A stretch of DNA of 64,000 bases from Rhizobium sp. Q54 (GTDB taxonomy: Bacteria > Pseudomonadota > Alphaproteobacteria > Rhizobiales > Xanthobacteraceae): NCBI GenBank assembly GCA_945861265.1, contig CAMAUC010000012.1, positions 1-64,000 on the forward strand, given 5' to 3'. Both the position numbers and the translations under genes were made by a program. Positions 27,633 to 35,634 of this stretch are shown here, piece by piece (position 1 is the first letter of the stretch; each line of letters opens with the position of its first letter). The notes under the pieces are model-generated. The model was not told the DNA's origin. It did not search any database and saw nothing but the letters and a program-made list of their open reading frames with translations.

Positions 27633-28124
27633 ATGTCAACCTGGCCGAAAATCAAAACGGCGTCGTGCGCGGCGGAATCCAGCGCCGACGATGGCCTGCC
27701 TTTTGCGAATACGATCGAGGTACGCGACGCCTGCCTCTGCCTGCATGTACAGCGCGCCGCGCGCATGCTGGCGCGGCGTTTCGACGAGGCGCTGCGGCCG
27801 TTCGATCTCACCAGCGGGCAATTCTCGTTGCTGGTTTCGCTCAATCGGCCGGAACCCCCGACCATCGGCAGCGTCGCAACGCTGTTGGCGATGGATCGCA
27901 CCACGCTGACCGCTAACCTGAAGCCGCTGGAGCGGCGCGGCCTCTTGAAAATCGCGGTCGACAAGGACGACAAGCGCGGCCGCCGTTTGATCATCACCGC
28001 GGCTGGCCGCGCGCTGTTGAAGAAGACTTACCCGACCTGGAAGGCCACCCACGTCGAAATCGAGTTCTCGATTGCGCGTGGCAGCGCCGATCAACTGCGC
28101 AGTTCGCTGCGCAGTCTGGCGTGA
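27633..28124 (+). CDS. MarR-family transcriptional regulator
   Basis: 163 residues from ATG 27633. The winged helix is TIGSVATLLAMDRTTLTANL, followed by the wing DKDDKRGRRLIITAAGRALL; N-terminal helices carry RDACLCLHVQRAARMLARRF, with two cysteines that could make it redox-sensitive as in OhrR-like relatives (inference). The start lies eight bases after the palindrome and has no clear Shine-Dalgarno, so the mRNA may be leaderless. Confidence 0.9.
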   Translation: MSTWPKIKTASCAAESSADDGLPFANTIEVRDACLCLHVQRAARMLARRFDEALRPFDLTSGQFSLLVSLNRPEPPTIGSVATLLAMDRTTLTANLKPLERRGLLKIAVDKDDKRGRRLIITAAGRALLKKTYPTWKATHVEIEFSIARGSADQLRSSLRSLA

Positions 28125-28149
28125 GCGCGGGGCGTAGAGTCTATTTCTT

Positions 28150-28539
28150 TCAGACATCTTTCTTCTCAGGCGTTGCCGGCGCGTCCGCTGTCGACGCAAT
28201 TGCCTGCTCGGCTTTGAGCACCTGCAAATAGTCGTCGAGCCGATCGAGCCGCGCCTCCCAAAGCTTGCGATATTCGGCGAGCCAGTCGTCGACGCCGTGC
28301 AGCGCCGACGCCTCGATCTTGCACGGCCGCATCTGAGCATCGCGGCCGCGCGTGATCAGGCCGGCGCGCTCCAGCACCTTGAGATGCCGGGACACCGCCG
28401 GCAGGCTGATCTCGAAAGGGGCGGCGAGCTTCGACACCGAGGTCTCGCCCAGCGCCAGCCGGGCCAGGATGGCGCGGCGGGTCGGGTCGGCAAGCGCCGC
28501 GAAGGTGGCGCTCAAGCGGTCGCTGGCGGGCTGGATCAT
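28150..28539 (-). CDS. ArsR/SmtB-family transcriptional regulator
   Basis: 129 residues. The ArsR winged helix reads LADPTRRAILARLALGETSV, then FEISLPAVSRHLKVLERAGL and the wing ITRGRDAQMRPCKIE. The metal-binding ELCVCDL motif is missing, so this is the non-metal ArsR type usually paired with AHSA1 genes. Convergent with marR (25 bases apart). A symmetric operator lies just before its start. Confidence 0.9.
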   Translation of the reverse strand: MIQPASDRLSATFAALADPTRRAILARLALGETSVSKLAAPFEISLPAVSRHLKVLERAGLITRGRDAQMRPCKIEASALHGVDDWLAEYRKLWEARLDRLDDYLQVLKAEQAIASTADAPATPEKKDV

Positions 28540-28542
28540 CTG

Positions 28543-28580
28543 TATTTAGCCGATCGGTTAAATAACCTTTAGGTTAAATA
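28543..28580. promoter_or_regulatory. Probable ArsR operator upstream of the arsR gene
   Basis: Three copies of one 9-mer: TATTTAGCC (inverted, one mismatch, 28543-28551), GGTTAAATA (28556-28564) and GGTTAAATA (28572-28580). Copies 1 and 2 form an inverted repeat with a 4-base spacer; copies 2 and 3 are direct repeats 16 bases apart. AT-rich in a GC-rich region, four bases before the arsR ATG. Confidence 0.7.
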
Positions 28581-28635
28581 CAAAGGCTGCGAGCGGCAGT
28601 CAAGCGAGTTTGGCGAAAGGTCTTTACTGGCGTAT

Positions 28636-28659
28636 GATTGCAGTGACATCATTGCAATC
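28636..28659. promoter_or_regulatory. Inverted repeat immediately upstream of RHH-coaBC
   Basis: GATTGCA and TGCAATC half-sites separated by ten bases, ending 17 bases before the ATG. The same stretch also reads as direct repeats ATTGCAGTGACA and ATTGCAATCACA, 14 bases apart. A candidate operator for the RHH domain encoded by the gene itself. Confidence 0.55.
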
Positions 28660-28676
28660 ACACCAGCGGCTCCTTT

Positions 28677-30074
28677 ATGGCATCTCTTACCGTCCGGCAG
28701 ATCGACGAAGCGCTCAAGCAGCAATTGCGGCTGCGCGCGGCGCGTCATGGCCGGTCGGTCGAGGACGAAGTCCGCACCATTCTGCGCGAGGCGGCCGGTG
28801 ACACCGAGACGCCGCCGGCTGCCGGCTCCCCCCCGGCGCCTGTCGAAAAACCCGCCGCGGCAAAGCGGGTCCTGTTGATCGTCGGCGGCGGCATCGCCGC
28901 CTACAAGTCGCTCGACCTGATCCGCCGCCTGAAAGAGCGCGGCCTCAAAGTCCGCTGCATTCTCACCAAGGCGGCGGAGGAATTCATCACGCCTTTGTCG
29001 GCCGGTGCCATTACCGGCGAGCGCGTCTTCATCGATCTGTTCGATCCGGCGCATGAATTCGATGTCGGGCATATTCGTCTGGCGCGCGAGGCCGATCTCA
29101 TCGTCGTCGCGCCGGCCACCGCCGACCTGATGGCGAAAATGGCCAATGGCCTGGCCCCCGACCTCGCCACCGCCGTACTGCTGGCGACCACGGCGAAGAT
29201 CCTGCTGGCACCGGCGATGAATCCGGCGATGTGGGCGAACAAGGCGACGCAACGCAATCTGGCGCAACTCATCGCCGATGGCGTCTCGCTGATCGGGCCG
29301 AACGAAGGCGAGATGGCGGAAAGCGGTGAGCGCGGCTTTGGCCGCATGGCCGAGCCTTTGGAGATCGCCGCCGGCGTCGAGAAGATTCTTAAATTACGCG
29401 ACGCGCCGAAGCTGCTGAAAGGCAAGCGCGTGCTGATCACCGCGGGTCCGACGCATGAGCCGATCGATCCGGTTCGCTACATCGCAAATCGTTCGTCGGG
29501 CAAGCAGGGCTACGCAATCGCCATCGCCGCCGCCGCCGCCGGCGCCGACGTCGTCCTTGTCAGCGGACCGGTGAATTTGCCCAAGCCGCACGGTGTCGCG
29601 GTGGTCGATGTCGAATCGGCGCGCGACATGCTGGCCGCGGTCGAGCGCGCTTTGCCCGCCGATGTCGCCATCTTCGCCGCCGCGGTCGCCGACTGGCGCG
29701 TCGCCAATGCCGGCGCGCAGAAGATCAAGAAGCAGGCCGGCAAGGCGACGCCGGATCTGGCGCTCACCGAAAATCCCGACATTCTCTCGACCATCGCGCA
29801 TCGCGCATCGGGACGCCCCGGCCTGGTGATCGGCTTTGCCGCCGAGACCGAAAACGTGCTCGCCAACGCCAAAGCCAAGCTTGCCAAAAAAGGCTGCGAC
29901 TGGATTCTCGCCAACGATGTGTCGCCGGAAACCGGCATTATGGGCGGCGACCGCAATACAATAGAGTTGGTGACGACCTCGGGTGTCGACGCCTGGCCGC
30001 CGCAAAGCAAGGAAGACGTCGCTGCGACCTTGATTGCGCATATCGCGGCCGCGCTCAACGGAGAACACAATTGA
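28677..30074 (+). CDS. coaBC: CoaBC bifunctional enzyme with a fused N-terminal ribbon-helix-helix domain
   Basis: 465 residues. Residues 1-40 ([20 protein letters not shown], then [16 protein letters not shown]) match FitA-type RHH antitoxin DNA-binding domains. A Pro-rich linker follows, then CoaC (phosphopantothenoylcysteine decarboxylase: [19 protein letters not shown], catalytic His in [29 protein letters not shown], and the GFGRM substrate clamp) and CoaB ([37 protein letters not shown]). Steps 2 and 3 of coenzyme A synthesis from pantothenate. The stop overlaps the dut TTG start. Confidence 0.93.
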   Translation: MASLTVRQIDEALKQQLRLRAARHGRSVEDEVRTILREAAGDTETPPAAGSPPAPVEKPAAAKRVLLIVGGGIAAYKSLDLIRRLKERGLKVRCILTKAAEEFITPLSAGAITGERVFIDLFDPAHEFDVGHIRLAREADLIVVAPATADLMAKMANGLAPDLATAVLLATTAKILLAPAMNPAMWANKATQRNLAQLIADGVSLIGPNEGEMAESGERGFGRMAEPLEIAAGVEKILKLRDAPKLLKGKRVLITAGPTHEPIDPVRYIANRSSGKQGYAIAIAAAAAGADVVLVSGPVNLPKPHGVAVVDVESARDMLAAVERALPADVAIFAAAVADWRVANAGAQKIKKQAGKATPDLALTENPDILSTIAHRASGRPGLVIGFAAETENVLANAKAKLAKKGCDWILANDVSPETGIMGGDRNTIELVTTSGVDAWPPQSKEDVAATLIAHIAAALNGEHN

Positions 30075-30526
30075 CCATCGCCAATGTCCGCATCGCGCGC
30101 CTGCCGCACGCGCAGGATCTGCCGCTGCCGTCCTATCAAACCGCGCTTGCCGCCGGGCTCGATCTTCTCGCCGCCGTCGCCGCCAACGCGCCGGTCATCA
30201 TTGCGCCCGGCGCGCGCGCCTTGGTGCCGACCGGGATCGCCATCGCGCTGCCGAAAGGATTCGAAGCGCAAGTGCGGCCGCGCTCCGGCCTGGCACTGAA
30301 GCAAGGCCTCACCGTGCTGAATTCGCCGGGCACGATCGACGCCGACTATCGCGGCGAAGTCCAGGTTATCCTGATTAATCACGGCAGCGAATCGGTCGAA
30401 ATCGCGCGCGGCATGCGCATTGCCCAGATGGTCGTCGCAACCGTGACGCGCGCGGCCTTTCTAGAAGTCATTTCACTCGATGAAACATCACGCGGAATTG
30501 GTGGATTTGGCTCCACCGGAGGTTGA
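30071..30526 (+). CDS. dut: Deoxyuridine 5'-triphosphate nucleotidohydrolase
   Basis: 151 residues, TTG start overlapping the coaBC stop (TTGA). Hydrolyses dUTP to dUMP as a homotrimer. All five dUTPase motifs are visible: AGLDLLA (with Asp), [28 protein letters not shown] and the C-terminal [10 protein letters not shown] arm. The coaBC-dut order is conserved in many proteobacteria. Confidence 0.97.
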   Translation: MTIANVRIARLPHAQDLPLPSYQTALAAGLDLLAAVAANAPVIIAPGARALVPTGIAIALPKGFEAQVRPRSGLALKQGLTVLNSPGTIDADYRGEVQVILINHGSESVEIARGMRIAQMVVATVTRAAFLEVISLDETSRGIGGFGSTGG

Positions 30527-30608
30527 TAAACTGATTATCGCTTTTGCCCTAGACGGATTGCAGACCGTAGCCTATTACGGCTGAAATTAGTTACAACTGA
30601 TGCGAATT

Positions 30609-31019
30609 ATGCCGCTGGTTTCCCGCAAGGGCATTCTTGCCATTGCCGCTGTGATTGACGTGGCTATCAATGCTCAGGGCCGGCCGGTATCGGCGAAGGC
30701 TCTGGCCGCGCGTCATAAGCTGCCGCCACGCCACCTTGAGCCGGTGCTGCAGGCGCTTGTCCGCGACGGTATCCTGAAAGGCATTCGCGGTCCGCACGGC
30801 GGTTACGAACTCGCGCGCGAGCAAAAGAAAATCACCGCCGAAGACATCCTGCGGTCGGCCTCGCGCATGGAAGACGAGGACGAACCGCAGTCATCGCTGC
30901 CCAAATTGGTCAGCGAAGTCGTGCGCCCGGCGCTGGCCGAAGCGGAGCGCAGCTTTTCGATCGCGCTCGGCCGCATCAATGTCGAAGAAATGGCCAAGCA
31001 CGCCGCGGCGCTGAAATAG
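30609..31019 (+). CDS. Rrf2-family transcriptional regulator
   Basis: 136 residues from ATG 30609 (MPLVSRKGILAIAAV); ATG 30600 is an alternative. Winged helix ALAARHKLPPRHLEPVLQAL, then LKGIRGPHGGYELAREQKKI, typical of Rrf2. It lacks the three Fe-S cysteines of IscR/NsrR, so it probably does not hold a cluster in the IscR manner. A small inverted repeat CCGTA-gcctat-TACGG (30565-30580) lies in its short upstream gap and may be its own operator. Confidence 0.85.
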   Translation: MPLVSRKGILAIAAVIDVAINAQGRPVSAKALAARHKLPPRHLEPVLQALVRDGILKGIRGPHGGYELAREQKKITAEDILRSASRMEDEDEPQSSLPKLVSEVVRPALAEAERSFSIALGRINVEEMAKHAAALK

Positions 31020-31215
31020 CCGGCGCGCGCCAGCATAGTCCGGCTCATTCCGAATATCCGCTTCGCCTCGACACGTTCACCATATGGACTCTTTCGGCTC
31101 GAGTCCCCGTGGGGGTAAAGTCCGACGATTCGCGAGCTATGGGACGGACATCGGTCGGGTCCGTCGATGCATCCGTTTCGTATCCCGTTAACGCATCCTT
31201 TGGGGCAATTCTGAA

Positions 31216-33747
31216 ATGCCGGAGACGGTCCGGACGGCGAACGAGATTCCGCGTTCTCGTCCGAGGCGCCGCGGATTCTTGACGACCGCCGCCCTCGCGA
31301 ATCTCTGCATCCCGCTCGGTGCGTCTCCCGCCGGCGCGGAAACGCTGAGCCGCGCCTTCGCCATTTTCGACCGCCAGGAGGTCGTCACCTTCACTCTGTT
31401 CGCCGGCGTGGCTTGTTTCGCCGTGCTCACCACCGTCGTGCTGATCCGCAATCGCCGCCAGGCCGGCCGCCACGACAGCGGCGCGCGCGACGACGCGGTG
31501 ACGCTGCAAGCCGAGGTCGATCGATTCAAGCAGCTTTTGTTGTCGGACCCGCAGGTGCTGGTAACCTGGGCCGCCGCCGCCGACGAACCGGAAATCCTCG
31601 GCGACACGACATTGCTTGTCGACGGACATCGGCCGGAGCGCGTGCTCGCTTTCGGCGCCTGGCTGGATCCGCTCGCCGCCCAGCATATGGAACAATCGGT
31701 CGCCGACCTGCGCGGCGATGGCCGCGGCTTCGTCATGACGCTGACCACCCTTGCGGGCCGTCCGCTCGAAGCGACTGGCCGCGCCGTCGGCGGCCGCGCC
31801 GTGCTGCGGCTGCGCGACGTCAGCGGCATCGAACGCGACCTCGTCGATCTCGCCAACCGTCACGAACGGCTCAACGGCGACGTCGAGACGCTGAAGGCGC
31901 TGCTCGAATCGCTGCCGGCGCCGGTCTGGGCGCGCGACGACAACGGCCATCTCATCTTCGCCAACTCCGCCTATGCGCGCGCGGTCGAGGCCGTCGACGC
32001 GTCCGACGCGGTGGCGCGGGAACTGGAATTGCTCGACAGCGCGGCCCGCCACGAATCCGTTCGCCTGCGCGCCGCCGGCGCGACCTTAGTCAAGCGCCTG
32101 CCGGTCATTATCGCCGGCGAGCGCCGCATCTTCGATATCGTCGACGCGCCGAGCGGCGGCGGCAGTGCCGGCATGGCGATCGACCGCACCGAGGCCGAGA
32201 CCATGCGCGCCGAACTCGCCCGCATGATCGACGCGCATCGCCGCGTGCTCGACCAGCTCGCCACCGGGGTCGCCATTTTCAATGTCGATCGCAAGCTGCT
32301 GTTCTACAACACCGCGTTCCGTGCGCTGTTCGATCTCGATGCCGGCATGCTCGACCAGACGCCAACCGACAGCGCCGTGCTCGACCGGTTGCGCGCCGAC
32401 CGCAAATTGCCGGAGCAACAGGACTTCCGGCAATGGAAGCAGCAGCTTTACGAAGCCTATCGCATGGTCGAGCCGCAGGAGCATATGTGGCATTTGCCGG
32501 ACGGCCGCACCTTGCGCGTCGTCACCACGCCGAACCCGGAAGGCGGCGTCACTTATCTCTATGACGACGTCACCGAGCGTCTCGCCATGCACCGGCGCTA
32601 CGACGCTCTGATTAAAGTGCAACGGGAAACGCTCGATCATCTCGCCGAGGCGGTCGCCGTGTTCGGCTCGGACGGCCGCGTCAACCTGCATAACCCGGCG
32701 TTCCAGCGCATGTGGAAGCTGTCGCGCGAGGCGCTCGACGCGCACCCGCATGTCGAAGCGGTCACCGCATGGTCGCAGGCGCTGCACGACGACAACAATG
32801 TGTGGCGCGCCTTGCGCGCCGCTGTCACCGCCATCGACGGACGCGAGCCGATCGTGGCGCGCATCGAACGGCGCGACGGCATGGTAATCGACATGGCGAC
32901 CATGCCGCTGCCGGACGGCGCGACCCTTGTTACTTTCCAGGACGTCAGCGACACCGTCAATGTCGAGCGCGCGCTGACCGAACGCAACGAGGCGCTGGTC
33001 GCCGCCGACGGCATCAAGATCGAGTTCGTCCACCACGTGTCCTACGAACTGCGCTCGCCGCTGACCAATATCATCGGCTTTGCCAATCTGCTCGGTGATC
33101 CGGCCTTCGGCCCGTTGACCGCCAAGCAGCACGAATATCTCGGCTACATCACGACATCGACCAATGCGCTGCTGGCGATCATCAATAATATTCTCGATCT
33201 CGCCACCATCGACGCCGGCGCCATGACGCTCAATCTGTCGCAGGTCGACATCCGCGCCTGCATGGAAGCGGCCGCCGAAGGCGTGCTCGATCGTCTGGTC
33301 AAGACCCAACTCCGGCTCGAGATCGAGACCGCGCCGGACATCGGCAGCTTCAGCGCCGACGAACGTCGGCTGCGTCAGGTGCTGTTCAATTTATTGTCCA
33401 ACGCTGTCGGCTTCTCGCCGGAAGGCGCCGCCGTGACCTTGTCGGCCGAACGCGAAAGCGACGCGGTGGTGTTCACCGTTATCGATCGGGGTCCGGGCAT
33501 TCCGCCCGAGGCAAAGGACAAGGTGTTCGACTGGTTCGAGACCGACTCGCAGGGCTCCGAGCATCGCGGCACCGGCCTCGGCTTGTCGCTGGTGCGCTCC
33601 TTCGTCGAACTGCACGGCGGCGGCATCGCCATCGAGTCAACGGTCGGGCAGGGCACCAAGGTTACTTGCGTCTTCCCGCTTGCGCATGCGGCCGATCCGG
33701 TGACGCGGGCGGACGTCAAGCAAATTTCCAAGCAAAGCGCCGCCTGA
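31216..33747 (+). CDS. divL: DivL-like cell-cycle pseudo-histidine kinase
   Basis: 843 residues. N-terminal membrane region (a hydrophobic segment near residues 24-42 and a TM at about 57-77), several PAS domains (VWARDDNGHLIFANSAYARA, QLATGVAIFNVDRKLLFYNT, HLAEAVAVFGSDGRVNLHNP), then HisKA and HATPase. The H-box reads HVSYELRSPLTNI with Tyr610 where kinases have the phospho-accepting His, as in Caulobacter DivL. The ATP-lid motifs (NLLSNAVGFSP, DRGPGIP, GTGLGLSLV) are intact. DivL steers CckA-CtrA signalling through DivK. tsaE lies just beyond one inserted gene pair, as beside divL in other Rhizobiales. Confidence 0.88.
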   Translation: MPETVRTANEIPRSRPRRRGFLTTAALANLCIPLGASPAGAETLSRAFAIFDRQEVVTFTLFAGVACFAVLTTVVLIRNRRQAGRHDSGARDDAVTLQAEVDRFKQLLLSDPQVLVTWAAAADEPEILGDTTLLVDGHRPERVLAFGAWLDPLAAQHMEQSVADLRGDGRGFVMTLTTLAGRPLEATGRAVGGRAVLRLRDVSGIERDLVDLANRHERLNGDVETLKALLESLPAPVWARDDNGHLIFANSAYARAVEAVDASDAVARELELLDSAARHESVRLRAAGATLVKRLPVIIAGERRIFDIVDAPSGGGSAGMAIDRTEAETMRAELARMIDAHRRVLDQLATGVAIFNVDRKLLFYNTAFRALFDLDAGMLDQTPTDSAVLDRLRADRKLPEQQDFRQWKQQLYEAYRMVEPQEHMWHLPDGRTLRVVTTPNPEGGVTYLYDDVTERLAMHRRYDALIKVQRETLDHLAEAVAVFGSDGRVNLHNPAFQRMWKLSREALDAHPHVEAVTAWSQALHDDNNVWRALRAAVTAIDGREPIVARIERRDGMVIDMATMPLPDGATLVTFQDVSDTVNVERALTERNEALVAADGIKIEFVHHVSYELRSPLTNIIGFANLLGDPAFGPLTAKQHEYLGYITTSTNALLAIINNILDLATIDAGAMTLNLSQVDIRACMEAAAEGVLDRLVKTQLRLEIETAPDIGSFSADERRLRQVLFNLLSNAVGFSPEGAAVTLSAERESDAVVFTVIDRGPGIPPEAKDKVFDWFETDSQGSEHRGTGLGLSLVRSFVELHGGGIAIESTVGQGTKVTCVFPLAHAADPVTRADVKQISKQSAA

Positions 33748-33768
33748 TCTTCGTCCGCCAAAGCCAAT

Positions 33769-33813
33769 AAAAAAACCTCCGCGGCGAAACCTTTGAAGGT
33801 CTCGTCGCGGAGG
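33769..33813 (-). terminator. Rho-independent terminator of the small exported-protein gene
   Basis: CCTCCGCG (33776-33783) pairs with CGCGGAGG (33806-33813), with an inner CCTTTGAAGG stem. On the minus strand it is followed by seven T, so it ends the gene at 33832-34209 and also separates it from divL. Confidence 0.88.
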
Positions 33814-33831
33814 CGTTTCAGGCTTCGCGAT

Positions 33832-34209
33832 TTAGCGCATGCGGCGCGGCGCGTAGCCGACATAGTCGCCGTTGGCGCAGGCACCCGAGTTGGCGCCGAA
33901 CAAAGCATGGAAGCCGCGGCACGGCTGGAACACACCGTCGATCAGCGCGACGGTGCCGATACCGGCAACACCGCCTACCGCAGCCGCACCGGCGGCGGTG
34001 GCCGGCAATGCGGTTGCGCCGATAGCCGCGTTGGCGCCGTACCAGCCGTTATAGAGGCCGAAGCCGACGGCTGAGCCGACTGCGGCTCCCGCGACGGGGC
34101 CCGCATAGCCGGTCGTATATTGCGGCTGTTCCTGCGCGCTCGCGAACGTCGGAATGGCGACGGCTGCCGCCATGGCTGCGACCGAGAGTGCTGTGATCAG
34201 TTTACGCAT
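33832..34209 (-). CDS. Exported Gly/Ala-rich small protein of unknown function
   Basis: 125 residues from ATG 34209, preceded by AAGGAGCAC. A signal peptide (ITALSVAAMAAAVAIPTFAS, cut after SAQ or ASA) is followed by a glycine zipper-like region (GPVAGAAVGSAVGFGLYNGW and AAAVGGVAGIGTVALI) and a C-terminal part with two cysteines (QPCRGFHALFGANSGACANG). Resembles rhizobial outer-membrane or periplasmic small proteins of unknown role. Confidence 0.78.
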   Translation of the reverse strand: MRKLITALSVAAMAAAVAIPTFASAQEQPQYTTGYAGPVAGAAVGSAVGFGLYNGWYGANAAIGATALPATAAGAAAVGGVAGIGTVALIDGVFQPCRGFHALFGANSGACANGDYVGYAPRRMR

Positions 34210-34511
34210 TTGATAGTGCTCCTTCGCTTTGTGATCCTTAACCCGCACTGCACAAACGCCAGTGCGCCGCATGCGTTCCGCACTGCACGCGCGCGCGGCG
34301 ATGTTTAGTCGGACGATGGCGATGATGTGTCGATATCGAAGGAACCCAGACGTTGACGCGGTGAAAACATGGCGACGTCATGGCATGTTCGAAGAGCGAG
34401 TCGCATCGACGCCGCAGTTCAATTTTTCTGCCTATTGTTTCCGCCGGCGCGGCGGGGTTAGTCTTCCCGCGAAGCGTCTCACAGAAGACGCCGCTTTCGA
34501 GGGGGCTCGCC
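34210..34511. other. 302-base divergent intergenic region with no gene
   Basis: Lies between the exported small protein (minus strand) and the Rieske oxygenase (plus strand). It must hold both promoters. A GCGCGCGCGG stretch lies near 34279, but no clear operator, terminator, repeat or convincing reading frame is seen. Confidence 0.6.
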
Positions 34512-35558
34512 ATGAACGCACCGCAAATCTTTCCGCTCAACGCCTGGTACATCGCAGCGTGGAGTTATGAAGTCGGCAAGCGGGAGCCGCTGGCGCGCAC
34601 CGTCTGCAACAACAAGATGGTGCTGTGGCGGAAGGCCGACGGCTCGCTCGCGGTGCTGGAAGATGCCTGCTGGCATCGCCTTTTGCCGCTGTCGATGGGC
34701 TGGCTCGAGGGCGAGACTCTGGTCTGCCGCTATCACGGTCTCGGCTTCGACGGCAAAGGCCAGTGCACGCGCATGCCGTCGCAGGACAATCTCAATCCGG
34801 CGGCGAAAGTGCGCAGCTATCCGGCGCTCGACCGGCATCGCTATGTCTGGGTCTGGCCGGGCGACCCGGCGCTCGCCGATCCGGCTTTGGTTCCCGACAT
34901 GCATTGGAACGACGATCCGGAATGGGCCGGCGACGGCAAGACTCTGTTCGCCAAATGCGACTACCGGCTGTTCGTCGACAATCTGATGGACCTGACGCAC
35001 GAGTCCTTCGTCCACATCACCAGCATCGGCTCCAAACACGTCGCCGAGACGCCGATGACGACGACGCATGCCGGCCGCACCGTCACCTCGACGCGCTGGA
35101 TGATCGACATCGACGCGCCGCCGTTCTGGCGCGCGCAACTCGGCAAGCCCGGCAAAGTCGACCGCTGGCAAATCATCCGCTTCGAGGCGCCCTGCACCAT
35201 CGTGCTCGATGTCGGCGTTGCGCCGGCCGGCACCGGCGCACCAACGGGCGACCGCTCGCAGGGCGTCAATGGTCGCGTGCTCAACTCGATCACGCCGGAG
35301 ACGAACACCACCTGCATGTATTTCTGGTCGATGACCCGCAATTACAAACTCAACGATCAGTCGCTGACCTCGCTGTTGCGTGAGGCCAATGCCAATATCT
35401 TCCTCGAAGACCTGGTCGTGGTCGAGGCGCAGCAGCGCTATATCAGCGAGCATCCGGACGCGCCTTTGCGCAACCTCAACATCGACGCCGGCTCGATGCG
35501 CGCCCGCAAGATCATCGACGACATGATCGCCGCCGAGACGCGCATCGCGGCGGAGTGA
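34512..35558 (+). CDS. Rieske [2Fe-2S] aromatic ring-hydroxylating oxygenase, VanA-like
   Basis: 348 residues from ATG 34512. N-terminal Rieske centre with CWHRLLPLSMG and CRYHGLGFDGKG (C-x-H and C-x2-H ligands). The catalytic domain has the mononuclear iron motif in FVDNLMDLTHESFVHITSIG. It most resembles vanillate/phenoxybenzoate O-demethylase oxygenases. No reductase gene lies nearby, so electrons must come from elsewhere. It and the divergent small-protein gene split the usual divL-tsaE neighbourhood. Confidence 0.88.
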   Translation: MNAPQIFPLNAWYIAAWSYEVGKREPLARTVCNNKMVLWRKADGSLAVLEDACWHRLLPLSMGWLEGETLVCRYHGLGFDGKGQCTRMPSQDNLNPAAKVRSYPALDRHRYVWVWPGDPALADPALVPDMHWNDDPEWAGDGKTLFAKCDYRLFVDNLMDLTHESFVHITSIGSKHVAETPMTTTHAGRTVTSTRWMIDIDAPPFWRAQLGKPGKVDRWQIIRFEAPCTIVLDVGVAPAGTGAPTGDRSQGVNGRVLNSITPETNTTCMYFWSMTRNYKLNDQSLTSLLREANANIFLEDLVVVEAQQRYISEHPDAPLRNLNIDAGSMRARKIIDDMIAAETRIAAE

Positions 35559-35634
35559 AGGCTTCGCCGCCGGTGGTCTGGCGCATCGGCGCCGGTCCCG
35601 TTTATAAGGGCTTTGCCCTCATGCGGATGATTCG

